Positions 54,483-64,000 of a stretch of DNA of 64,000 bases are shown here, one piece after another. Under the pieces are notes generated by a model. The model saw only the letters and a list, made by a program, of their open reading frames with translations. It ran no database searches and had not been told where the DNA came from. This DNA comes from Ceratothoa steindachneri (Eukaryota > Arthropoda > Malacostraca > Isopoda > Cymothoidae), in NCBI GenBank assembly GCA_963969495.1, contig OZ018321.1:191216985-191280984 (forward strand), given 5' to 3'. Within the stretch, counting starts at the first letter, position 1. Each line of letters begins with the position of its first letter. The translations under genes and the position numbers were made by a program.

Positions 54483-54938
54483 TGTTAGCGGTATAGTTAC
54501 CAGTTCATGAGTGGTATAGGTTACCGGGTTGTGGGTGCGTGATCGGTAATTATAAAGGCGTATATAGAAGAGTCCTCGTTGCTATTGCGTTCGAAGGGTC
54601 ACGAGGACTTTAGGTAGTAGGCTTACTTTACGCCTCTGTTGAATTGATTACAACTCATTATAATTTCTCACTAGGGTTATGCGTTAGGTTGGGCTTACTG
54701 AGGGTGGTTCTGAAATCGGGGTAACTAAAGGAATTTGAAGGACGCGGCAAAGTAAAAATAACTTAATTCTTAAATTGGCCTACTAAAAGGGGGGCAAGCG
54801 GAAACGTCTCGAATTCTTTGCGGTCAATGTGTAGGCTTTCTTTTTACGCGAAGTATCGAATCTGCAGGCGGTAGGACTTAGGCGAGTAAACGGGATTCCG
54901 TAACGTTCTTCTCCAATAAAGGAGGCCCCCTAAGAACA
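54483..54938 (-). repeat. LTR-like repeat, copy A
   Basis: It matches 63014-63449 over about 400 bp in the same orientation (shared ATAGGTTACCGGGTTG, TTTACGCCTCTGT, GGACGCGGCAAA and GGACTTAGGCGAGTAAA). On either strand the ends read TG...CA. Orientation minus is chosen because a Gypsy-like gag remnant is adjacent to copy B on that strand. No TSD was found. Confidence 0.6.
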
Positions 54939-55608
54939 TGAATTTTTATTCACTTTTCCCTACGGTGATTTTAAGAAAGAGAATTAAATAGAGACCTGAG
55001 TATTCGACTTATGTCGAACACAACTTCCCCCGCACCCCCCTTACGGGGTAAAGGAGTTGAATTTCCATTCATCTAGCCTCGTCCCAACTATGCCGTTCTC
55101 TATGATAGACATAATTGGGGAGCCAAGGGAAGCAGGTTTAAGGAGTAGCCCACTGTGGAACTCGGCATCAAAGGCACCCGGACAAGGAACAAGTCTGCAA
55201 CTTCCGGGGATGCGCCCTCTCTCCCCCAGGGGCCCAGCGACGACCATAGAGGGAAGTCACACCCGTCTTTGTGTATGTCGGATGCAGTTTTGATACTCAA
55301 ACCCTCGAGGGGTGGCACCCCCGGTTAGCGATAGTTGATTCCGCGCGAACCAACAAAAAGTCGGTCATACAATCATACCTCGTGAGGGCCCCTCCGGGTT
55401 CACCCATCATCATTTTATCCACCCATCTGGCAGTTCACGCTCATGGAAGCTTGCTTACAACGGAGGGGGGTAACCCCCTCCCCCCCCCCCTCCCCCCCCT
55501 CCCTCAAGCGCTCTACTAACAAAGAGAAGAATTTGGACCCACAGAAGAGGGCACAAGGATTCGGAAGAAAGAACGAGTTAAATACCACGAAGAAGGAGCG
55601 ACCCTAGA

Positions 55609-57790
55609 GTGGTTATACTCCCCGAGCCCCCCCCCCCCTTCCTCCCTTCCTCAGACAAAATAGTTCGAAATGGGACCACCCGGGTCCCTCTGTGGACCAT
55701 TAGTGGTCACAGCAGACCGAGCAGGGAGAAGACATTTGAAGTTGTCTTTGGGCGACTAAAGATTACCATGACTAGGCTACTCGAGGTCCTCACCGGTTAC
55801 GTAGCGATATGCGAAAAGAAAAAAGATGTCGAGGCAATGAGCAAAGAAGAGGCAGTGGAAGTGCTACATGAGATCGGCCTGCATCCCGTCATCCCTCCGC
55901 AGATCCAGATGCACAAGAGCGTTGTCTGCCGGAGATTGGACCCTTGGATCAGTGAACATTCCAAGGAGGAGATAATCAAGAATCAGAAATGTGCAATGGT
56001 TACCAAAATAATTAAATTTAAATACAAGAGAGACAATGCCGACTACAACCATGTGTTCAAGATCATCTTCAGCTACACAGCTATGGCTAAGAGAGCGAAG
56101 GAGGTCGAGCGGCTCCTACTTATTAACGCCAAAATCAGCGGGGAACAGATTGAAAGGGAAGAATTCCACCCTATACAATTCTGCTTCCGCTGTTATAAAA
56201 TGGAGACTCACGTAACAAGAGACTGCCAAGCGCCCCAGGAGATCTGTTCTAAATGAAGCAAACCAGGACACCACTGGAAGGACTGCAAGAGCCCACGCGA
56301 AAAGTGCGCAAACTGTGGGCAAGGCCATCGTTCCATGGCAATGGCCTGCTCCATGAAAAATGAATTAATTAAGAAGAAGATGCTATAAAGCAAATGGGAG
56401 TAAACAAGGAAAGCGAACACAACCTACGCACAGGTTGCCAAGGCGGCATACAATGAGACACAACATAAAAAGAACTATCAAAAAATACAAAATTAGAATG
56501 AAAAAAAATATTGACTTGTATCATATACGCAGTGGTGGGCACGATAAAGAAAAACTGTATCACGATAACCGATAACGATAATCTTATCGGCGATTAATGA
56601 TAATCGATAACTGGCGATAAATTTATCGCCCGATAAGGTGATAATCGATAAATCCAAAATCCCTAGGGCATGATGCCAAAGGATGACCTTGGTGCCCTTG
56701 TCTCTTTCACCTTAGTGATCTTGTGGAGGCAGGACAAGCACTGGATGATGTAGCTGTCACCAGTCAATTTCTTGTACCTTACCCACTTGCCAAGGAATGG
56801 CGAGGGTGACTGAGGCTCAGCCTCAGTGAGCTCAGAGTCAATAGACTCCTCTGAGTCTCTTTGGCTTGATGCAGGCACAGTCTCTTGCGACGCCATCACT
56901 AATTTAATACTATAAAATAGCAAAGCACTGCACTACTAAATTACAATAAAAATAGGATCAGTTTAGAATAGGGGCGTAATTTCGTAAGAGTTAAAAACGT
57001 TAATAAACGGATATTAAAGAATAGCACCGAATAGTACATGCATTTATATATACGTGCACAAAAAAATAGAACGGAAGAAGCACGGGAATATAGGGAGCAA
57101 CATCTCGTGACCTCTCGTCGGACACGTGAGGAACTTAACACACACAGGGATATTTGCAAAAGAGCTAAACCAGATGCTTGGGAAGAAAGGCATGGGCGAG
57201 ATGTGGTTCCCGGACGGCTCCCCATCAAGGTATGTCCTTCAACTGCAAATGGTCCCAAACCAAAAAAGTGAAGAGGCGCAAGCAGAGGAGAGACAAGAAG
57301 CAAAACTTAAAGAGTTGGTCAGAAGACCAGATCAGAGAATAGAGGCAAGAAAGGGAGGCTGCTGCCAAAACGGCAAATTTTCCCAAACAAATTAAGAAAA
57401 ACAGTAAGAAGATAGCAGAAGAGGTATCTTCAGACTCCTCGTACTGCTCAGACACAGAAATCACAACCAAGGAAGGTTGCCGGGTTAAAGGCAAGAGAGA
57501 GGCTAAGAGACCGCTCGATGCAGATCAGATCAACCTTTCAGTATATGCATCTGAGCAGGTCCCCTTCCCAAAGGACAGGTATGCCAAAAAAATCTTCGTC
57601 GGCATCAGAAAAATTCACTATAAGTGGGAGTACGACGCAAATGAGACGAACAAACTGTCGAGGAAACGCTCTTCAACCAAAATGTTACCCTTTACAGGTA
57701 ACCATTTGAAGAACTCACAATGGCAGAATTTAAGAGAAACGGAAAAAAGCGCCCTTCTACCAAGAAACACTAGAAGCCCCCCCAAAAAAT
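55609..57790 (+). pseudogene. N-element ORF1 (Gag-like), interrupted
   Basis: 55609-56256 encodes a helical region (VEAMSKEEAVEVLHEIGLHP; MVTKIIKFKYKRDNADYN) followed by three knuckles: CFRCYKMETHVTRDC, a second whose second Cys codon is now TGA (ICSK then GHHWKDC), and CANCGQGHRSMAMAC (56310-56350). After the hAT insertion the C-terminal part continues in changing frames (TREELNTHRDICKRAK, about 57120; KEGCRVKGKREAKRP, about 57470) to 57790. Confidence 0.65.
56530..56923 (-). pseudogene. hAT transposon fragment: terminus and BED-like N-terminus
   Basis: The left end CAGTGGTGGGCACGATAAAG is followed by dense ATCG/CGAT palindromic motifs (56545-56650), as in subterminal regions of hAT elements. 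The minus-strand frame from 56895 begins MASQETVPASSQRDSEESID and contains GKWVRYKKLTGDSYIIQCLS followed by CLSC, the start of a BED-type zinc finger (its His pair is lost). The catalytic domain is deleted. The right terminus was not found. Confidence 0.6.
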
Positions 57791-60410
57791 GGAAACCCCA
57801 AACAACAGGTTGAGAATAGTGACACTCAACATCAATGGATGGGAGGGAAAAGCTACCGCATATAGCAACATATTTCGAGTACTCTAACCCGACAATATCT
57901 TGATCGAAGAGCACGGTATCGGCACAACATCCTGTCAACTAAAGATACCGGGCTACAGAGTTGTTACTAAAAACCATTTCCACGGGAGGTTTGACAGTGC
58001 TGCCGTTGCCATCAAAAGGAATCTCTCGTTCAAGCGCCTTCCGAAACTTGACGAGTACTTTGTGGCGGTAGAACTACACACACTAGTGGGTAGTCTCGTG
58101 ATAGCGGCGGCCTACTAACTACCTTGACAAGCATACCTGCCCCTCAACAATTTTTACACCTTGTTCGGACACGGCCGGATGGCATTCCTTGGGGTGACCT
58201 CAACGCCAGATGCCAAACGTCTGGCTATGAAAATACGAATAACAGATTATGCGTCGGAAGAATATCCAGAGGATAGGACCGGAGTTTCCGACCTATATCA
58301 CCTCTCGGGCAGCAACAAACCCGACATAATCATGACAAGTGACGGCTTCCCCTTCAATTACCATAGTAAGCCGGGCCCAACAGTACCCAGCGACCATATA
58401 GCGATATTGACGACCATCTCACAGGCACCGATCCAGCTTCCGGTCCCTCTCCGTAAAAGCTACACTTCTGCAAACTGGAAACCCTACACAGAAATCCTTG
58501 GCGAATTTGAACCAGTGGTCCTGAGCGAAGCTACACTAGAGGAGATCGTCGGGGAGCTGGAGAGGATAACAGCTTCCATAACCGAGACTGACCGCGAATG
58601 TGTACCTATGGCAGGGTACAAAACTCCTCCACAGCCCAGATGGACCGAGAAGATGAAAGAGATCGCTAGGGATCGCAGGGAGGTGTATAAACAAATCCAA
58701 AGAGCTGGTACGAGTCGGGAAAGAAAGTTCGCTGCTGCGACGCCTGAGTAGAGGACTTAAGCAGGCTATAAACCAACAACAGACCGAAATCTGGGACGGC
58801 CTTATAGCCAGGGTAGACAGCAAGGTGAACCCAGAGAAATTCTGGCGACTAGTGAAGAAACGAAAAGGCCTTCCAAATAGAGAAAAGACCCGCATCAAGG
58901 AGGGCAATGACTACTTGGAGGATCCTGGGGCCCTGGAAGAGAGGTTCCGCACGTTCTGGAAGGAATCTTTTCAATTACACCTGGGGACGATGCGGAATTC
59001 GACCAGTAATTCGAAGGTCAGCTGATTGATGATCTTAATCTAATAATACATCAAAAGTACCCACAAGCCCACGTCAATGAAGGGAGGGAGATGGTAGACC
59101 ATGGCCCACTGATAACAACAAAAGAAGTCGTGGCAACTGTAAGAACAACCTTTTAACGAAAGGCACCAGGCTGGATGGGCATCACTAAAAATAATTTGGC
59201 GCATGTTCCAGGGCAGATCATTCCGGGAATTATGAATATCTATAACGTTTCCCTGAATACTGGCTAGTTCCCCTAAGGGACGCAAAGTCTACGATAAGCT
59301 TCTAGCTAACAGACTCCAAGACCAGCTAACCGAGCTAGAATCCCACAACCCTCAGCAACATGGGATCCGCAAGAGAAGGGGGACTGACACAGCCCTTGCC
59401 CTTCTCAACGAAAACCTCGCCCATTGTAAAGCTGGAGGGAAATGCATAGACGTGGCGTTGCATGCTGTACAAAAGGCCTTCGATACGGTTTGGCTGAGAG
59501 GTATACAACACAAGATCGTATGCCTCCAGCTAAACCCGGTCCTGGAAAGGGTCCTCTGTAATTAAATTATGGAAATGAAAGCACGAATCTCGATCGAGGG
59601 TTACAGAGGACCCGAGTTCGAACTCGAGGCGGGTGTTCCACAGGGTAGGTGTCTGAGTCCTCTGTTTTACCTGGTGTACACATTGGACTTACCTGCTTCA
59701 GTTGGGGAGGATGTGATGTACCTGCAATTTGCAGATGGCATCACGAAAATCATCCCCAGTACCTATAGGAACGCTGGAGTTCAAGCAAGGGAGACATCTG
59801 CCGAAATTGAAAACATCAATCGATTCGGGAGAATGTGGAAAATTAAGACCAACTGCCGAAAGTTCCTTTTCCTCCCAGTCAATCGCTGGAAACTTGATGA
59901 CGTCATAGTTGACGACGAACTTTACCCGTACTCCAACGAGGGTAAAGTCCTAGGTCTGCGCATCACCAAAACAGGGTACAAGAGTCATATAAACAACTGA
60001 ATCTCCCTAGCCAAGAGAGAGCTTGGAAAACTGTATAGGTTCGAAAGTCAATAATATCAGAAAGGTATATACACTGCCCTGGTGCGCCCAACACTGTTCT
60101 ACCTGGTAATGGTAATGCAGGCGGCTAGTTATGCTTGTCTCAGGCTGATGCCGAGGGTACAGAACAAAGCTGCCCTGTTGATAGCTGGTGCACGCAGGAT
60201 GGACTGCATTCGGCAGACAGAACTGCATGCAAGGGCAGGACTGAAGCCATTGAATATGGTCCTCTAAAAGCTAGGGAGAAAGACCTGGGAAGAGATAGAA
60301 GAGTTACTCCCGTTTATAAATGCCACCCTCGACATTCCACAGCCCCCACCTAGAAGAGTCACCAAGGGAGCCTATTCCCATGTGGAAAACTGTGCTCCCG
60401 GGAAAACAAA
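57790..60410 (+). pseudogene. N-element ORF2 (endonuclease - RT)
   Basis: Endonuclease: IVTLNINGWEGKA, EEHGIGTTSC and PSDHIAIL (58390). RT: FWRLVKKRKGL and DPGALEERFRTFWKE (58830-58960), then GVPQGRCLSPLFYLVYTLDL (59630) and LQFADGITKII, where the usual second catalytic Asp is Gly (about 59735). The thumb GKVLGLRITKTGY follows, and after RT AALLIAGARRMDCIRQTELH. Stops occur at intervals. Inactive even without the frame breaks because of the Asp-to-Gly change. Confidence 0.75.
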
Positions 60411-60469
60411 ACGAAGCATACACCTAAATAAAACACGAATTAAGACGCAAGAATAGAAGAATACAAAAT

Positions 60470-60840
60470 AACACAAAAGGCTAAGTGCCCAAATCTGAAC
60501 AACGACATTAAGTAAACAAACAAATAATTAAAAAGAGGCAAAGTGACCAAAAATTAACAACTAAACCAAAACTTAAGAGTAAAAAAATAAAAAGAGGCAA
60601 AGTGCCCCTAAAACTAAATGAAATCCCAAGTAAATAAATAAATGAATAAAAAAGGCGAGGTGCCCATGATTAATAAAAAAATTAAAACTCGAATAAATAA
60701 AGAAAAAAATTGAAACTAAAAAGCGGTGAAGTGCCAACATACAAGCAAATTGCTAATAAAAATAATTTTAAAAAAAATTAAAAACGAAAGATAAAGAATA
60801 AGCAAAATCATATTTGAAAGGCTTAAATGCCCTCTAGACT
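60470..60840 (+). repeat. A-rich 3' UTR with six spaced GGC-GCC mini-hairpins
   Basis: GGCTAAGTGCCC, GGCAAAGTGACC, GGCAAAGTGCCCC, GGCGAGGTGCCC, GCGGTGAAGTGCC and GGCTTAAATGCCC occur at about 60480, 60537, 60597, 60654, 60724 and 60819, in otherwise A/T sequence. Most can pair GGC with GCC across 4-6 nt. Confidence 0.75.
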
Positions 60841-61167
60841 GAAGACAAAGTAGATTTATATAGATATATATTTATGCAACTAAATAAAAAAGAAAGCAAA
60901 AATAAATAAAAAAGAATAAAAATGAAGGAGAGAGTTAGACAGAGAAAAAATAAATTAATAAAAAAGAAGATAAAGCAAAGAAGAAAACGGCAGTCGCTGG
61001 AGTGACCAACACAAACACTAGCCACTATACTGGCAGTGCAAAAATAGAAGGAAATAAAGGAAGAAGAAAAAGGAAAATGCATGAGATGCCCTCCACACCA
61101 AGGCCAACTAAAAAATCTACCTCAGCACTGTCTATTACTACCACATATTTCAACATCATCATCATCA

Positions 61168-61443
<276 letters not shown>

Positions 61444-61577
61444 CATCTTCAACCGGCGTGACTTTGACTTGTCTTCAGGGCGGAACCAGTGTTCTAGTTT
61501 GTTTGTTATTTCCACCCCTTGGGCGGAGTTTCCGACAGCTCTGTGTACCTGTTGTGTCTACAATTTTCTCATAGATT

Positions 61578-62501
61578 TAGCTTTATTATAGGGAATCGCT
61601 TGTTGCAGATCGGTGTCAGTGAAATTTCTCTAGTCAGAGCCTATATTTATTCGGCTGCTGATAAATGTTGCCAACACGCGTATTTTTGTTTGTGTGCGAT
61701 TCTCGTATTTGTCCAAGTGGTTACCTTTGATATTTTCGTATGTACGTGGGTTTTCGCCCGATTCTAACGACAGTTTGATTCACATCTATTTTTTACAGTT
61801 TAACGTATATATAGTTTAATTTACTAATTCTCTTTGGTTCTTTAGTTTGACAGTTGGCATATTATTTCGTTAATTTACACACATAGCATTTTTAGGATTT
61901 GATAAATCCACCGAGCGTCCATTTGACGAGTTTCTCGCTGGTCCTATTAACTCTTGCAATTCGGTGCTAAATGCCTACCTTTCTTTATAGAACGAGCCCT
62001 ACACCGTAATACCAACATATTAATTTTCTCCGGGAATAGTTTAGGTATCACTATTGAAAAAACTACCAATAAATGTAGCTTTATTATAGGGAATAGCTTG
62101 TTTCAGGTCTCTGTGAAATTTCTGTGGTCGAAGCCTATATTTGTTAAGCTACTGATAAATGTTGACAACACGCGTATGTTTGTTTGTGTGACATCCTCGT
62201 ATTTGTCCAAGTGGTCTCCTTTGATATCTTTGTATGTTCATGGGTTTCCACTCGACTCTAACGAACGCTTACCTCAGATCTATGTATTTGTACAGTTCAA
62301 CATATAAAGTTTAATTTCATAATTCTCTTTGGTTCTTTATTTATTACACTTGACATATTATTTACTTAATTTACACATATAGCAATTTTTTAGGATTTGA
62401 TAAATTCCCCCCGAGCGTTCATTTGTAGAGGTGCTCGCTGGGCCTATTAAATCTTGCAATTTGGTGCTAGAAGCCTACCTATTTTATAGGACGAGCCCTA
62501 C
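61578..62501. repeat. Tandem direct repeat of about 430 bp
   Basis: Unit 1 (61578-62002) and unit 2 (62076-62501) both start TAGCTTTATTATAGGGAAT and end ACGAGCCCTAC, offset 498 bp. Non-coding. It adjoins the antisense gag remnant, so it may be leader DNA of that element duplicated in place. Confidence 0.85.
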
Positions 62502-62960
62502 AGGCTAGGTTAAGTTCCTTTTGGGTAGCAATTATGGGTGAGATGTTGGCCGACAGGGATTGGATAAACTTGTGCCTAACGAGTTCCTCACCAACTCCTG
62601 CCTGTAGAGAAGTTCTCCTAAGTTCTTCCAAATTGATAGAAGGTCGAGCGGTGAGCGTGGAAAAGGCGACGAGCTTCTCGGAAAGCTCGGTTTTTGTCCT
62701 TTCGAAGAGCCCAATCACCTCAGTCCTTAAGAGTTAGTAGTTATGAGTAGATAGAATTGTAGCCAGGAGACGGTCTACGGTCTCGGGAGGTAATACAGCT
62801 AAAACATGAAATTTAATATTCTCCTTACTTACTTTTGAAATGTGAAACTGGGCCCCCACAATATTGAACCAACCTGAACTGCAGCTTCGTTAAAAATGGG
62901 TAGTTTGATGGTCATGGTGAGCACGATCTCCGTCTCTCCTTCTCCTGCCTGTTGGTGGTC
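62502..62960 (-). pseudogene. Ty3/Gypsy-type gag remnant, antisense
   Basis: Minus strand: LFERTKTELSEKLVAFSTLT, then VGEELVRHKFIQSLSANISP and IIATQKELNL. The pattern 'LR..F.Q.LP..V..ILA' is the usual end of capsid in a widespread arthropod Gypsy group. The upstream region (62900-62720) is in other frames (IKLPIFNEAAVQ). It sits just inside LTR-like copy B and stops at the edge of the 430-bp direct repeat. No pol follows. Confidence 0.65.
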
Positions 62961-63013
62961 TGATGAGTGCATTTTCTCGTCACCTTAACTCTCCGACTGA
63001 AAAGAGTCACCAA

Positions 63014-63449
63014 TGTATGTGGGGCGTTGAACTTGTCAGGCTATATGATGGTATAGGTTACCGGGTTGGGGGTGCACGGTTGGTAATTATAATGGCGCGT
63101 ATTGAAGAGTACTCGTTGATATTACGCTAGGCGGGTGACGAAGACTTTAGAAGGTGGGCCTACTTTACGCCTCTGTCGAATTGGTTCTGAATCCTTATAA
63201 TTTTGCACGAGGGTTATGCGTTAAGCTGTTAAGCTGGTCTTACTGAAGGTGGTTCAGTAATCTGGGTAAGTAAAGGACTTTGAAAGGACGCGGCAAAAAA
63301 AACATAACTTTATTCTTAAATTAGCCTACTAAAAAGGGGCAAGCGTCTCTATTTCTTTGCTGTCAACGTGTAGGTTTTCTGTTTTACGTGAAGTATCGAG
63401 TTTGAAGGCGGCAGGACTTAGGCGAGTAAATGGGATTCCGTAACGCTAC
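63014..63449 (-). repeat. LTR-like repeat, copy B
   Basis: On the minus strand it ends CCCACATACA and is followed by TTGGTGACTCTTTTCAG, which has the form of a Gypsy LTR end plus primer site, and then by the gag remnant. It matches copy A at 54483-54938. Its other end is cut at 63450 by the (TC)n(TA)n repeat unit. Confidence 0.6.

Positions 63450-64000
<551 letters not shown>

Larger units (their letters stand above)
55020..60840 (+). mobile_element. Decayed non-LTR retrotransposon 'N' (Gag-like ORF1, EN-RT ORF2)
   Basis: Order: GC-rich leader with pyrimidine runs (55020-55600), Gag-like ORF1 (55609-57790), EN-RT ORF2 (57790-60410), A-rich 3' UTR with a periodic motif (60470-60840). A hAT fragment interrupts ORF1. 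Base composition is richer in C than in neighbouring elements. The clade is not determined. Confidence 0.65.

Noticed and set aside
56522..57054. 8-bp TSD pair CATATACG / TATATACG for the hAT fragment
   Set aside because: One mismatch in AT-rich DNA, and the supposed right end has no inverted match to CAGTGGTGGG.

Overview
The window is eukaryotic repeat DNA. No host gene, rRNA, tRNA or CRISPR array is visible. Almost every supported feature is a transposable element (TE): Ty3/Gypsy, Copia and DIRS-like elements, Jockey/I-type, CR1-like and RTE-like LINEs, a possible Penelope-like terminus, and hAT, mariner and piggyBac-like DNA elements. This mix, the sequence of the RTE and CR1 protein fragments and the long (TC)n(TA)n microsatellites suggest an arthropod, perhaps a crustacean. 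That is inference only.

Layout. 1-2.9 kb: internally deleted Gypsy copy. 2.9-7.1 kb: one antisense Jockey-like ('J') LINE split by a Gypsy LTR, an unassigned 1.7-kb insertion carrying a TTAA-flanked MITE, and an antisense solo LTR. 7.1-11.2 kb: hAT-related gene remnants and a second MITE copy. 11.2-12.1 kb: Copia remnant. 12.1-20.7 kb: long antisense J element with a second, internally deleted J copy nested in its ORF1 start (16-bp target-site duplication, TSD) and a solo Gypsy LTR nested beside it. 21.5-27.4 kb: a second Jockey/I-type LINE ('K') carrying a 5'-truncated J copy with a 13-bp TSD. 27.6-30.7 kb: antisense RTE-like element interrupted by a three-unit hAT MITE array, itself hit by a mariner. 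31.6-40.96 kb: nearly intact Ty3/Gypsy element. 41-43.4 kb: J fragment, DIRS-like remnant and a hAT MITE. 45-53.3 kb: CR1-like copies, one with a 994-codon ORF2. 54.5-63.4 kb: a pair of LTR-like repeats bracketing a decayed non-LTR element and a gag remnant. 61-64 kb: microsatellites, a 430-bp duplicated block and a Penelope-like end.

The most interesting unit is the Gypsy element at 31628-40959. It has 853/857-bp LTRs, a tRNA-Lys-type primer site, a polypurine tract and a five-knuckle Gag. A canonical -1 frameshift site (GGGAAAC plus a stem-loop) abuts the gag stop. Its Pol order is retropepsin - RT - RNase H - OTU-like domain - second retropepsin - integrase - GPY/F - FSGF-repeat tail. The OTU-like block and the second protease between RNase H and integrase are not part of the usual Ty3/Gypsy plan, and I do not recall a described lineage with this order. 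Two single-base frame breaks interrupt pol.

Other structure worth attention: a 29-nt hairpin conserved at the 3' end of four J copies; CR1 copies that begin directly in the (TTATG)n tail of the previous copy; and a 35-bp inverted duplication of flanking DNA at the hAT target site.
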